Positions 49,601-63,200 of a stretch of DNA of 64,000 nt are shown here, piece by piece; within the stretch, counting starts at the first letter, position 1; the number at the start of each line of letters is the position of its first letter. Source of the DNA: Dipylidium caninum (Eukaryota; Platyhelminthes; Cestoda; Cyclophyllidea; Dipylidiidae); assembly GCA_017562135.1 (NCBI GenBank), contig QEYB01000556.1, forward strand, positions 186,001 through 250,000, read 5' to 3'. A model generated the notes under the pieces. That model searched no databases. It was not told where the DNA came from and saw only the letters and a program-made list of their open reading frames with translations. The position numbers and the translations under genes are program-made.

Positions 49601-49623
49601 GGATGTCGAGGCTCAGTCTCTGA
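46616..49623 (+). CDS. SANBR: SANBR (KIAA1841)-like BTB domain protein
   Basis: Proposed exons: 46616-46829, 46849-47086, 47183-47305, 47342-~47520, 47739-47944, 48185-48248, 48319-48489 and 49347-49518 (or to the stop at 49623). The first exon has DFTCNKALLEEEMLLFQKYL, matching human SANBR [20 protein letters not shown]. Exon 2 has YDVIIYTDIETFRWLLKYIK and ILSVLISAEFLQMPDLVATC (human ISVHCDVHIF-WLIRYIK and [20 protein letters not shown]), the BTB-like fold. Exon 3 gives SKIFYYKSQHVF, exon 4 opens with a CRAC zinc-ribbon pair, and exon 5 has LLAQTKSWEMNFWCLWNAAN then CNCC (human EELKSWRDVYWRLWGTINW then CSRC). Human SANBR inhibits class switch recombination through this domain; a flatworm has no immunoglobulin switching, so the ancestral role must differ. 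The SANT part was not found. Exon 1 and 2 are out of frame unless a 19-nt intron is removed (see findings). The exon 4/5 junction is not resolved. The last exon, phase-consistent, has no clear human match. Confidence 0.8.
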
Positions 49624-52600
49624 TGAAAAATCTCAATTTCAAATCTACAAGGGATCCGATTACGTTTCTGTACAACCCTTCGCCCTTCCCAAGTGCACTA
49701 ATTCGGCGAATAATGCGATCTGGAATGTCAATAAAGGCACTCGCTTCAATCAAGATATTCAAAGGCAGGACGGTACATGGTCTCTTTTATTGAAGCCATA
49801 GACATAGATACGCCGCCACTGATCCTCTTTTGAGTCCCACGACTTTATGTTGTTACCCATTGCGTTTTAGCCATCCTCTTAATGACGCCATGTTCCGTGT
49901 CAATTGCCACACTTGGTGATTTCACTCTCGATTTTGTAATGCAACTTCTAGGTACCAGTAGAGAGCAAGGTAAATAGCAGTAGTAAGTTAATGCAGAACG
50001 CTCACTTTACTTAGACTTTCGCCGAATGAAGGAGCTGGTGGAATTCTCGTCCCTTTCCGAACTTCGACTCTTGATCGAGTGAAGGACCCAACTGCCTCCT
50101 TACAATATCACGTATGGCAATTACTAACATCAGTTAATCTGTAGAAAAAGTATTCACCATTCATATTTTAAGTAGCTTAATGAATTGCTGACGACGAATT
50201 CAATTGCAATAGAAACATCTTTATTTTACAACGTCTCTTGCAATAAATTACGATTATTTGCAATCTTGTTAAATCTACCTTTGTCCTCGGTATCTTAACA
50301 ACTTATTAGGTTTCTTGGTGTTTATTACATTGGTTATGAATTTCATTAACTTGACGAAAATATAATTTAATGGTTAATTTTTACATGGTTGGATACACAA
50401 ACTGGTGATTGTTTTGCACTATGAATAATGGGACCATAAACTTTGCTGTATACAACAGCCTTGACTTTGTTCTTATAATAAGGACGCATGAAGCGCCATT
50501 CGGCAGAACAAAAGTTTAATGAATGCTTTCCTTTAGGCTTCATGTGGAATAGTCAATAGGCTTGAAAGCTTAAGGAAGAACAGTAATTATATTTCAGGGC
50601 AATGCCACAAGCTGCCTACTCTCTCAAGGTACGTGTCTTTACAACTCCACAGACTAAAGCTTCACCAATTTTTAGATCTCAAAAAAAGAATCAGAACTTG
50701 CTTCCATTTCGATGAATTATCTCACTGACTTCATCCTATTTGTATCAGAACAGTCTAAGCAGAAATGTTAGGCTCTATTACGTTATTAAAGATGAGCTTT
50801 CAAACGTACAATGATGAAAAAAGGGCAAATATTTTGTTGTGCCTAGTTTGCGGGTTCACGTCAGCATTATTTTGTACGATTAATTTTCTTAATTGCTTTG
50901 GTGCTATTTGCCTCGTTCCTCTTCTTTGAGTTAGTACCGAGGCGAAGATCTGACACTTGACATTTGGCTACCTGCAAAAATGTCGTGCATTTAGTGGGGT
51001 TTCTAAATCTTTCGAGGCTTAAAATTAGGTCAGTGATTTCATAAAAAATTTATGCCAAGATTATCACTATATGTAATCATATATGACAGTGAAACCTGGA
51101 TAGGACAAGCGCGATATCGTGTTACTTGAGAATTTGGGCCCCAGATCCTCGTGAAGATTGAGGTATTTGCCGAAAACCACTTGCATAACTTCTCTAATTT
51201 TTATGGTTAATGTTCGAATAATAAAGTTTTCTTACGTTATTGAATGTTGAACTGAGGAAAGACAGTAAACTCCCCATAGACGTCAGAGAAGAATGAGCTG
51301 AAACTTCTGTGGACTGACGTAATGCATAAGCTAGCGACGTCAAATAAGTGAAAATCAATCAAATGAAAGACGGACAGTTGCTAGCTTCATAAATTGAAAT
51401 ATCGCTTTTTGCATGATTCTCATATCCCCGAAGTAATCTGGTTTGGTCAACATGACAGCTGTGGCAGTAGACAGTTTCACTCACAAGGCTAATGATTAAT
51501 GTCACCCACTTGAGCTAGGATATCCTATTTGCCTGACATAGTAGTTATGGAGGATATGAGCAGCGTAGAGTTTACCAGGAGTCTATGTGGTGCACAGATT
51601 GCACGTGTTGTAGAGGTTAGTCGAGTTGTCTGATGCAGTGCAACATGGAAGCTATGCGATTGATACAATTCTATAAATTTCAAAACATAATGGAAATAGG
51701 AGGGTAAATTTCCTTCAACAAACTTGTATGTAGACTTTGATTAGTTGCTAGGAATCACGAACAGGATTGTGGTGATGAGATAAGGTTCTGAACATCTGGC
51801 TTCTCTCTTTTACTAAGATGAGTATATCAATTCTAGTTAAATTATACTTGGTTGTGCTGGATTTCACATTCAATACCTTTATGTTCATAAGAAAATAATT
51901 TGTAAAAAAGACATTCAAGTCAGAAGCAGTAAATTAAAATCGAGACAATGAGTTGCTTGGAGTGATCGGATTAACTACTAGTTTGGCGAAAAAAATGGAC
52001 TGTGGCATTGCAACTAATTTCAAGTTAAACGAATCTAGCGTCCTATATTCATCTTAAAACACTTTAGTACAGAATTATTGACCTCGGCGATGTGAGCTAG
52101 GTGCAAGAAAATTATGAATAGCTCTATGAATTTGTTTAGTGAAACTGGTTTATCGGTCATCCAATATTTGTCGTAACTCCGGCTCATTTAGTTTTTTGGA
52201 AATGGCATCGTCGATGTTCAGAGCTGGCGCTACCTGACTCAAACTCCCAACATCAAAGTACTACCGGGTATCCTTCTTGTTACTATATACTGTGCATGTG
52301 TTTAGTCCAGCTCCTCTCGCATACCACGTATTTGGTCACCTGCCACTCATATATTCTGCGATTAATTCGTAATTACTATTTATTTTACTCTATGTGTAAT
52401 TGTCTAAATATGTGAGCAGCAGTTTTTTTGCGTATTTTGGCCCGACCCGTATCTCTATACCTTCTCCGATGTTTGCTAGGTTTTACATTAAATTCAATCT
52501 ATATTCATTTGTATACCATTTCTCCGATAAGTGTATTCTTTTTCTCCGAGGCTGTTTTATTTGCTCGTTGCCTATTTGTCATGGTTAGATGAATGATGTC

Positions 52601-54607
52601 CGAGTCTACGCGACGTTCTTCATCGGCAGAGATCTCCTTCTCAAACTCTCAAATGGTGAGTCAGACCATTTACGGTGGCTGCACAAGTTTTGACATCTGA
52701 GTCACTATCGCCTTAAGTACAACTCTACTTGCAGCATAATCTTTGACTTATCATTACATCCCATGCGTACGCTCCGTATCCATTGATGTCAAACAAATAA
52801 TTTGTGAAATATAAGGTCATAGCATATTCCACTCTCTCGTATTTTTAGCATGGTCTGTAAAGTTAAAAACCTGATATTGAAATGTTCATCTTTAAGTTAT
52901 GAAAACGTATATGTCCTTTATACTTACTGACAACTTATGCCACTATGACCGTTTATTTGTTCTGTTTTGATGCTTCCATTATAATCAAGGTCAGTTTTTT
53001 TAATTACTTTGGCATACTGTGAGCCATGTTTATGTTTTTATTGTGATATGATACTAAAAATTGTGTTTTGTACGTACATTTTGCGGGACATCTACTACTC
53101 GTATATTATTTTATTAAATACTTTAAGCAAACTTTTTTACTTGGATTTAGTCGTACCATGCTTTATCAACATCCCTCAAATATACATGACTTATGCGTCG
53201 CATTATTTTACCTTGATGCCTGTTTTTCTATAGCATACAAAAGACTCAGCTATTTACTCCTTCTGGTAATTTTCCTTTGTTTCGCCATCTGCGAAACACT
53301 AGATTATATATTTTCTTCTTTCGTCATGCGAAGGCACCATACTTTGGCATTTCACAATATTTGCGCGGTCTAATTGCTCTTATTCCACGTGCCAATCACG
53401 AACCTTCCCTCCCCACCCACCACATTCCGTTTTGGCAAATAGGGCCATTCCCCACTTCCTTCTGAAAACGCGATTTGTGACAATGAATCATCCTCATCCG
53501 GCACCGTGCCAGAATCTTAAGGGGCTGTTATAGATTGCTTCGTGCTTTGTCTCTCTCTCTCTCTGATTGTCTGTTTCTGGCGCCATTTTTATTGGTTCTT
53601 ACAATAGTTATCAAGACGAAAATATCTTACGTGGTCCGGATTTTTGTACCACATTTAACTTCTTTGTGAATGTCAGGTCAAAAAGCACTAATAATTGTGT
53701 TTAACCGACAGTTACTTGGAGTTTTAGGATGCGTTTTTTTACATCCACTAATTAATGTTTAGAACAATTTAAAAAAATAGGAAAGATGTTTTGCCAATCA
53801 TCGCGCGGTTTATTCACTGATAATAGGTTCGTTATTAAAACATATAGTCGCATTTCTCATATGATCCAATTTATTTCTGTGTCAATTCTAATATTTGACA
53901 TATTGAACATCTCGTCTGTGTGCTCCATTTCTGACCACTCATCACTTTTCTTGTTTCCTTTTGTCATTTGGTTGTTATTTTTTGTCATATCCTTCATATG
54001 CATATGAACTTCGTGGCAGCTAAAACCCATTTTGTACTTCGACGACTTCTGTACAAGAATATTTACAGGATATTTGAACACTGAGAGGTCTCGACATTCG
54101 CATGTGTCTTGAAGTTGTAGCAATAAACGAGAAGTCCTTCATGAATATTTAGTGTCCACGAAACAAGTCCTTTACTGTCAAGATGCGGCATTGTTCCATC
54201 TATCATTTTGGATTTCTACAAAAAACCGGGTTGTGAGTCAAAAAGGTCATAACGCATTTCTCCTCCCCCCTCATTCGTGAGCTTGTGGTTCGAAGACATT
54301 TTAGGTTTCCTTTTATTACTGTCAGTTAATGTCAAAGATATCCTTTCTTTGTTTACTTAGTCGAGTATATGTTCCATTTATGTTCACCTGTATTTCCATG
54401 CAAATACCCCTCTTTGAAATGAGAAACTTTCCTTTTTAATATCCATGCTAAAGAAAAGTGCCCTGTATTTCAGTTATCAATTCAGTTTACTTTTGCAGGT
54501 GAATAAATTAATTCACTGGACCACTTCAAGAGATGATTCATCTTCTTGTCAATGTCAATGCACTGAAAGCCTTGTTCACTCACTGGCTAACTCCTGTCTC
54601 CCTTCAG
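49624..54607. other. Gene-poor region of about 5 kb
   Basis: AT-rich sequence with short frames only. It must contain the 3' flank of the SANBR homologue and the 5' part of the next gene, whose first exon and start codon I could not find. A short CT repeat occurs at 53550-53564. Confidence 0.45.
53550..53564. repeat. (CT)n short repeat
   Basis: Seven CT units; simple sequence. Confidence 0.8.
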
Positions 54608-57600
54608 TTTGTTAGGTCTCCCCTTGCGTCACCCGCAAGTTGTCTGTCCGTGCGACCAATCAGAGTGCCCGACTCGCGCCCCCCATCGGGTCGGGTGAGC
54701 AGCTTGGCCTCGCGAGTGGACAAACTGTCGTTAGTGGTGAGTTCACCACACCCCACAAGACTAACTGCATGCCTCTTTGCTACTTTGCTCCGTTCGGGCT
54801 TATGGGCTTCCATTTTGACCTCAATATTATGTCAAACACTTACAGGATTTAAGGAAGTGTATTTCATGGAAAGCGAAATAACAGTTGATTTATAACTTCA
54901 AGATTTAACTAACCGCTCGTTTGCCCCAATCCAATAAAAAAAAAAATGTGTTTCATTTAATTCTAGGAGACATGCGGCTCCTGCCAGCCGCCACCCATTA
55001 CAGTGTCACCCGGCCTGATTACTATGGAGGATACGGCTCTCCCGAAGTCTTTCAACGATCTCTGTCATTCACCTGCCCTCAACATGGAATCAGAGACGCC
55101 GTGGTATCGTTACTGCCGACCCACAGCCCCAGTACCCCTTATAGCTGATTCCGTCGAGGTTGGTTCACCTTCATTACTCTCAGCCTCTGTCGAGGACGTC
55201 CAGGGGAATAGTCACGATCAAGAAAACCTTTCTCCTCCTCCTCTACCCCCTGCCGTCTCTCCTGCGTTCGTCCAGCCTCTAGCTGCCGTGTCCAACATCC
55301 TTCAGAGTCTCGTTATGTTTGGTGGTAAACTTTGTCTTGGCTGCTTACTCAAGGCCTGTATACTTATTTTCCTCCATTTTGTTGTGAGACTAAAAGCTTC
55401 CAGTTTTGTCTGGTTGAGTTTCTTACTTAACTGCTGACCGTTCACAAATGTTTCTTTTACTCCTAATCATAATGCTTTTCTTCTCTATGAAGCATATTCA
55501 GGCGGTCATACGGAATCTCACTAGTTCTTCAAATTTCCTTGGCTCATTGGATCAGTACGCGTATAGCAATTGTCGGAAACCAATGTTAAGTGTTGTGCTC
55601 TAAATGTTGTGATTGCCTTTCCCTCTCTCTCCATCACTTTTCCTTGCATCCACTGATTTTATGTTATCGCTTGACCCAATATCGAAAGTCAACTGAGCAT
55701 AACTTGGTATCGTGGTAATTGGCTGACTGATCATCGTAGAATCACGTGAAGCAGACTTGGCAGAGTCGGTTGTACGACTACTCGCGACACTAGACTTTCT
55801 GAACACTCTCTTTCACTCCACCTCAGATGTGTCAGTGTATGCACATCCGGCTCATCTTTTGCTTTTGCTACCACTAGTTCTTCCCACTCTTTCACGTCTT
55901 GGCCTGTGGGTTTACTGGTGTGCTTGCTTATCCTCGCACCCTCATACCATGAAACCTTGGTTGAAGTTCAGCTGAAACTTAAAGGGTGAGCGAACACTTA
56001 ACGTACAGGCACTAAAGCCTTTGAGGTAGATAAATAGAGGGAGAAAAAAGGAGAGGGCGTTAATTACGATTTCTGATTGCTATGCCTCGCAAGTTATAAG
56101 GCCCCATTCAACTATTTTCAGGAATTACACTCATAGTATGACGGATGGTTTTCCACTCTCTTTCTGTGCGACTTATAGTAGTAAAGCTCAAATATTACTG
56201 CCATCATACCCTTCGTTTTCTTCAGCCTGTTTCTCATGTTTACGTTTACATGCTGCCTAGAATGGATGATTGGCAGCTTAATGATATTTAACACCGATAA
56301 GTCGAAGAATTCAATAAACTTTTAGGTTTACTTTCTGTAAAAAGTACCTAGCTTTAAAGGTCGTTTGGCTGTAACACTTCTAGGGTTTATGCTTGTGCAA
56401 AGGTTAGAACTTATGACGTTTACTTGTCCATCGTTAAGTACATGGTTTGGATCCGAATAGGACATTGTTGTCACGCTGAAATTCTTTGTTTTGGTAGGTA
56501 CGGTGTTTACATTTTTTTTACTATAATGGAACAGTTTAGTTTGGTATCACTTTTACGTAAACCGAATTTGTTTGCATAATCTGGAAACCATATTTGTGAT
56601 GACAAAGCTGACAATACACTCATAAACCACATGTGTTCAATTTTGAAACTGTTCCTTTAACAAATAGATCATTGATTAAGTTCTTAAGATTATTGTCAGA
56701 CGTCTTGATTTGGGTGTCTCATGTCGGAGATAATAATAAAAGTATCGTATACTCGAACCTTTCTTAAAACCAATTTATTTAATTGGAAATAGAAACTCTC
56801 CAATCTTATCTCCCTTATGGGTCAACCAGAAGGTCCGGCAGGCATTTTGGCTCCTGGCCAAGGGACAGTAGGCCGAGTTCACAGCTGCAGACGCGACCTT
56901 TGGGTTTTTTGCCTGCACGTTATTGGTCGGGAGCTTTTTCACCAATGAATAGTGCGTACTGCACTGACGCGATAAAAGTGCACCGCCCTTCTTTCCACCT
57001 CAACCTGTTGTCGGTTCAATCCGTGATAACCTCGATACCCACTGAGTGAAGAGCTGCCTCCACTCCGTCTTCAATTTCGGTCAACGCCTAATGCGGAACC
57101 CAGCCGTTTTACATTTACTTAAGTAACCGAAATGCTCGTTTCCTTTTTTCCTCTTTCCTCGTCTTTTATTCCCTGGTACAGCAATAGTTTTCTGCGTACT
57201 CTTAGAAGTTGCTTAATATGACTCTTGGAAACGGCAGCTCCACTCTTGCAACCTGCTCTGTTTTTTTGGTCGATCAAATATCTGCGAAAGACTTTTCCAC
57301 ACCTCGTTATATTGTAGTGGTTCAAATAATAATACTGTTAAAATCAGTAGGTCTGTAAGTGTATTTTGTTGGAGAAGTTTTTGTATAGGTTTATAGGTCG
57401 ATACCCATGGCGATGTGTGTTTTGATTACAATGGCATTTCAACTGCTATCATGCTTTTTTTGTAATGTATCCTGTAACAGCTGAAGATTATGTAATTTTG
57501 TTAGGCTGATAATTGTTTGTCTTTTTTGCCGTCTCTCCGCTTCGGCCACAACTGTTTTGGTGTTTCTTTCCCTGCATCTGGTGTACGCTTACGTGTACGT

Positions 57601-59076
57601 GGGGACAGTTGAACTGAAATTAAAAAGAGTAGTAATAGAAGGTCGGCCTTGTATTTCCATCTCTTCCTTTCTGCCTCCTTTTATACCACTATTGTTTCTC
57701 TCCATATATATGCCTCAGACACCAATATATTTCCTTTAAAGTATATTATTTCATAGATTCTCTTCTGCCTAAAGCACCATATGTTTCCTCCATCTAATAT
57801 TTGTTAACAACATTTAATTGAAATTTTTTGTCATTACATTACAACACTCATGGTTGAGACGTCGGAATCATTACTATCGCATTACGTATTATTTTGTAAT
57901 CATATCTTAAGTCCTGGAAATATATAAGGAGTTAATAAGGAATGTGGTAAAAATTGAATTAAATGTAAACTGTAACATACTATCCAGTTAAATGTCGCCC
58001 TAAAAGGGTATTATTATCCATATGTAAGTAGCATTGCTCCTCTTTGTAAATACCAAGTTACACGTCGAAATACCTTCTTGAGTTTTTTATAAATGAGTCG
58101 CTTTTGAACCTAGGGGTCGATGAAAAATGCATGATTATTCCTCACCGAGATCGTAAACATTGTACACTTACTCAGAAATCCTTTCTATTGGGTTTGATTG
58201 TACCTGTATATCTTTCGAATGTATTTCATTTCCAAATGTTCGAAGTTAATTGCCTAGCGATGCTAAAACCTTTCCTCAATACCCCTATTATATGTATGTG
58301 TGTGTGTGTTATATATTAAATTCTTACAATTCCCAATCAATGCATAACTTTGTAAGAGTGATTTTAATTGATTAGGGCATTTATTCGACCGTTTAGAGCG
58401 CCTGCCCAAATGGTCGGTTCTCCGCAGATCGGAGAGCATTCCTATACCCCCGCGTTCTTCGTCCTCGTCCTCCGCAGAACTGCTCAATCAGGCTTCTTTT
58501 CGTTCGGCGAATGACATGGAACACAACTTAAATGCCACTTCTCCCCGCGGTTCTCCTCAAACCCCACCGTTATCTCTTTTTGACCGGCGACGCTCCTGGT
58601 TTACCAGCCGAGCAGCTCCTGGCGTCGCACGACCAACCGTTCTCAAACGTGGACCCACCTCGTCTTTCGATCTCATGATCTCTCGTACAACCGATTTACA
58701 CTCTCTCAAGAGGTTATTTATTTTTTTTCACTTTCTGAGTCAATTTTTTTACCCACTTGGTTATGTATTTATACTCCAATTCAGCCACCTAAATAATCGG
58801 AAATAGGGGAGAATTAACACGTTTAACACTGTCTTGTCCCTTATATACGCTTCATTGATGGTTTTAAGTATTAATAAGAATTTAGATTACAATATTGACA
58901 ACAGTATTACATTCAATAGGTCTGCCACCAACAGTTACAATACATCAGAGGAGTTGTCTGTGAAGAAAAGCCGGGTACACTTTCTTGTACCTAGCGAGCG
59001 AAGTGCATTTCTCCCCGTCTCGCATCACAGAAAGAGCCTTATTTACTCGAGTTCCTCCTCCTTCAGTGAAGACCCT
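54608..59076 (+). CDS. Unrecognised Ser/Pro-rich multi-exon gene (5' and 3' ends not found)
   Basis: Four exons join in phase: 54608-54736, 54967-55324, 58376-58712 and 58920-59076. Supporting sites are an acceptor CCTTCAG before 54608, a GTGAGT donor at 54737, TTCTAG before 54967, a GTAAAC donor at 55325, TTAG before 58376 and AATAG before 58920. The phases (0/0, 1/1, 2/2) agree at every junction, which would be unlikely by chance. The product of about 325 residues is rich in Ser and Pro, with stretches such as SPPPLPPAV, SIPIPPRSSSSSS and TSPRGSPQTPPLSLFDRRRS, typical of a disordered signalling or scaffold protein with many phosphorylation sites. I do not recognise a folded domain. The exact end of exon 2 is uncertain because the frame stays open to 55437. 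It could be a 5' part of a larger gene ending before SMG6; a further candidate exon lies at 59778-59832. Confidence 0.5.
56783..57049 (+). other. GC-richer open frame inside the 3-kb intron
   Basis: An 88-codon frame (it includes RHFGSWPRDSRPSSQLQTRP) within the long intron between exons 2 and 3 of the unrecognised gene. The segment is richer in GC than its flanks. No splice junction that fits the phase of the neighbouring exons was identified, so it may be an alternative exon or simply a chance frame. Confidence 0.2.
58295..58310. repeat. (TG)n short repeat
   Basis: Short run of TG units just upstream of the exon starting at 58376. Confidence 0.8.
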
Positions 59077-59777
59077 GTGAATCAGGCAATTTCTTTGCTA
59101 CCTTCCAGTTCCATTTGAACCCTAGTCTTTCTAAACCTTTTAAGGTAGCTTCTCTAGGTTTATGTTTAACAGGGCGTCACTGGTCCTTGCTAATTACTTT
59201 CGTAACTTACTTACTCTATTCTGGCCCCCATCACGCCTACAAGTTTTGCAACGCCATTATCACTTACTTCTTTCACTCGTTTTGTATATCCCTGTCCCTT
59301 GTAAAGTGTTCTTGTTGGTTTGTTTTTGTTCGTAAACCGAGAAATGGAGCTTATGAGGAGACAATCTGTAACTCGACGCTTTGCTCCTAATCGTTTTGCT
59401 CATCCTTCATCGTTGTTAAATGCACTTTAATAAAGAAGTTCTTCCGGTTGCAATTCTTGCATCCTCAAGACTGGATTTAATCAATTATTGGGGCATTTAT
59501 GATGTAACATTGTTTGATATCAGTTGGTCCGGAACCCTTGTTTTTTATTGCCTCACTCAGTGAAAAAATCAGTTAGCGTAAGTAACTCCTCGATTGTGGG
59601 TGCAAGGCGCGTTGCCCATAATGGGTTTTGTTCCACACGTATGGTCGTAATGTCGCAGGTATACCTTAATCTGTGTTAATTTTCGTTGGTCCGCAACTTT
59701 TTTTGGTGTCAAACTTTTTGCCGTGAACTGTTGCTCTACTTAGTTTTTGTTAAAGTTACATCGTGCTCGAATTTCAG

Positions 59778-59967
59778 TACTGGAGGACACAGATCTAAAT
59801 GTTCACAATCAAATCTCTTGGACCGTTTTGAACTGGCAGAGGTAAACCAAGCTAACGCGGATGCATTGGGGAGAAGTACGGTAGTTCGAGTTTTACAAAT
59901 CACTGAAGCCCTAGACGATAAACGTCCATGTACAGCGAATAACCGGGTGAACGCAATAAGATTATAG
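59778..59967 (+). other. Candidate exon between the Ser/Pro-rich gene and SMG6
   Basis: An acceptor ATTTCAG precedes base 59778 and a GTAAAC donor-like site follows at 59833. Two frames are open. One reads on to a stop at 59967 and includes NADALGRSTVVRVLQITEAL, which looks protein-like. The exon could end the Ser/Pro-rich gene or be a 5' exon of SMG6; nothing decides between them. Confidence 0.3.
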
Positions 59968-60269
59968 ATTATATTTCTTCGTGGTGCTTATGGATTTTCA
60001 GGGCATGGAAGTAAATATACATGCCTCCGAGATGACAAAAGACGGTATAGGCAAATCAATAATAAGATGTGAAAATCAAGTTGCAAAGATTAGCTGCCGG
60101 CTGACATCACAAATACAAATGCTAATGGCGTGTAGGAAGGTTGTCAAGTCACGTTGTTGACTAACGCTTCGTGAACTAAGTAATTTTTGCTCCATTTGTT
60201 TAAATATATAAATGAATTGTTATAATAGACGGAATCATCGCCGCATTTTCTGAAGACCTGTGTTCGCTC

Positions 60270-63200
60270 ATGTCCACAAAAGGTAGACGTCCCGACCGAT
60301 TAGTATATAGACCTCCATCTCACAGAACCACAACTGAGAACTCCAAAATTACGAGGAGTGAACTGGTAATTACTTCGGATTCACATCACAGCGCGTCCGA
60401 GAAGGACAGCCCGTGTGGTAATAGAACCCCTTACAGCAGAAGTGGTTCTCAAAGAACTTCAAATGACAGCATTGAAAGTCACAAGAATAGTCGTCCAAGT
60501 GTGAAGTTGCACGAAAAAATTCACGCGGAATCGTTACCTTCCGAAACCCTTATTAAAGACCCTGAAAGAATGCCTGTCAACTCCTTTTCTGCTGGTTCCG
60601 ATCGGAACATTCAATCGATGTCCCACATAAGTGAGGTGTCTAATCCTACCAAAGAAAGTCCTTCGCCAAAGCACGGTGGTCTTATTCGCTTGCCTAAGAA
60701 TGTTAGCATTTACCATCATCCCCGGTACAATGAAGGGAATGCATTTAGGAACCAAAAAGGTAGTTTAATAATGTCATAATGTACCCTTTAGGAACGACCA
60801 GCTCAAAGCCAATTGTGGCTGTCCGTCCTCACCAAAAATCCTCATATATCGATGCTTACGCCCCGTCGATGAACAAAAATGTGAGAAATACAAATCAGAA
60901 TTTGTTCAGTGCATACGGGTGTTCGAGTCCCCTGACTGGGACACCTGCAAATTTGAACTCGTATCAGAAGAATTTACAACCATACGAACAGTCAAATGAA
61001 TTTTTTCCAGCTATGTTGGCTCAGCTCTCTAGGTACCCATATTTCTTCCCTTATCCTTTTTTTGACCTTGAGATGGTTCTTCTGCTGTGATATGATTTTA
61101 TTTTTCAGCAAACCACCAAGCCCTACTGTGGCGGAGGCGGTGTTCCAAATTATAGAAATTGATGCTGCGCTTAATACCTTGACAATCCCACCTGGTCAGT
61201 ATATTTCTCAATTTCCTCTTCCTGACAACCAATCCAACGGGCAGACACAAGTGGCTGAACCAGAACGTCAATTTTTACATTGGTGGACTGCATTAGAAAG
61301 TCTTCGGAATAAATTGATGGCTGCCTACGAGCGCATCATTCTAGAGGATCTGGAATTTTGCAATGGTGCACAGATTGAACAAGGAATGTGGAAATCCGTA
61401 TTCTATATGATACTTGAATTTTTGCGGTCCTGGATAGCAAATCCTTATTTGACGGGGCAAGTTCATCGATCATACATAAATTTGTACCATATGCACCATG
61501 TTATCATATCTCTTTTTTTGCGTGATAGGTTGCTCCCGAAACCAGAAGAGAGCGAAAGTGGGCGGACGATTGCTGTGGCTGCATGTTCCCGTATGATTAA
61601 TCTTATCCGAAAAGTCTGTCTTGAGGACGTGATTAGGAATGGTGAATGCTGGTTGACTGCTTTACTGAACCAGCTCCAAACAGTTCGTCGCATCAACTTG
61701 GACCATCTGCTTTCCGAAGGTCGACCGCCTCCAGAATCTGGCTCTCGCACACACAAACTGGTTTATATTAGTGTACAAAAGTTGATGCTTTACCTAGGTG
61801 ATTTAGCTCGCTATGAGGAATTGGTTAGCGGTGGACAAAATTTTGGCAAAGCTCGAAGGTAGCTGTTTTATTTGTGTTTCCCAATTTTGGAAATTCATTT
61901 TTCACTTTACCGTCGAATGTTTTAGTTGGTACCAGAAGGCCCAGCTTCTCATTCCCAAAAGCGGTAGACCATACAATCAACTAGCTTTGTTGGCTATTTA
62001 CACGGTGAATTGTACTTAGACTTTTTTCTTATTCCTTAATTAACACCATTTTTCCATTATTCTTCAAACGGATTTGGGGCTTATGTGTGTCTTCATGCTA
62101 ACATTGATGACTTAAATCCGTGAGTATAGTTCTCGAAAATAGGTTCTTGTGTTTTGCCCTGCTGACCTAAATGCTGTAGAGCTTCCCTTTCCTCTTAATA
62201 GAGACTTTCTAGTTACCCAGTCTAATAACTTGGTGTTATTATTGAGCTTTCGTGTCAGATTTGGTACTTCACTTAAAATTAAGTCGAAATATTCACTTTC
62301 GGTTTTTTTTTATTAGTCACGTCATTTCGATGCAATGTGCTATTATATGCGGTCATTGGCAGCTAGCACTCCCTTTCCCACTGCTAGTCAAAGTCTTTCT
62401 GCACTATTTAACGAAGTACATATACATGGATCGGAATTATTGCAAAAAGTGAGTTTCAAATTTACTGGAATCTTGCATTGGTGTTTACATTAAAAAAATA
62501 AAGCTTCGATATAATGCTGGGATGGTATGCGGTTTCGCACTGAAGTCGTGTATTTTTATAGTTAAATAGTCCTTATCTAATGATTACATATTTGCGCCTG
62601 AATTCGTTATAAAAATTTATTTTTAAGCTCCATCTGATCTAACTTCTTCGCCTCGTAGAAGGCTAATTCGTTACGATGGCCACTTCGTCACTTGACCTCC
62701 CGGATCCCAACAAGTCCTAGTCACCCGTCGCACACTTTCACTCATAGTCGTGCAAAACGGGTTGAAATCTGGATTCACCCTGTGAATGGTACGGCGACAT
62801 TCGTCCAGGGCAATCGGAGTCTTACAGTACCGCGCATTCACTGTCGGTCCCGAAGCCTCAAAGAAATCTAGCAAGAAAGTTAGTGCCCTGAACATATCAG
62901 CTCTTCTTCGGCTGAGCTGTTAGAAGACGAGAATGAGGAAGAAGAAGAGGAAGCTCAAGCGGATGCGGAAGAATACGCCAATATATCCTTATCGAGGTAT
63001 ATTTTATCAAAACACAGGATATTAAAAACCGAATTTCAAATACTACGAGTGCTTTTTTTATCGCCTTTATTTGGAAAATGGTACCTATTTCTGAATTATA
63101 GTTGACCAAGTTGTTTGGACTTCATTTCATGCATGCTCATGGCCAACTTTTTACGAAAATAGGGTAAGTGGAAAAGGATAACAGCATACAGTTATTGATA

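Noticed and set aside
61463..61756. 97-codon minus-strand frame
   Set aside because: Shadow of SMG6 exon 3, which has clear homology on the plus strand.
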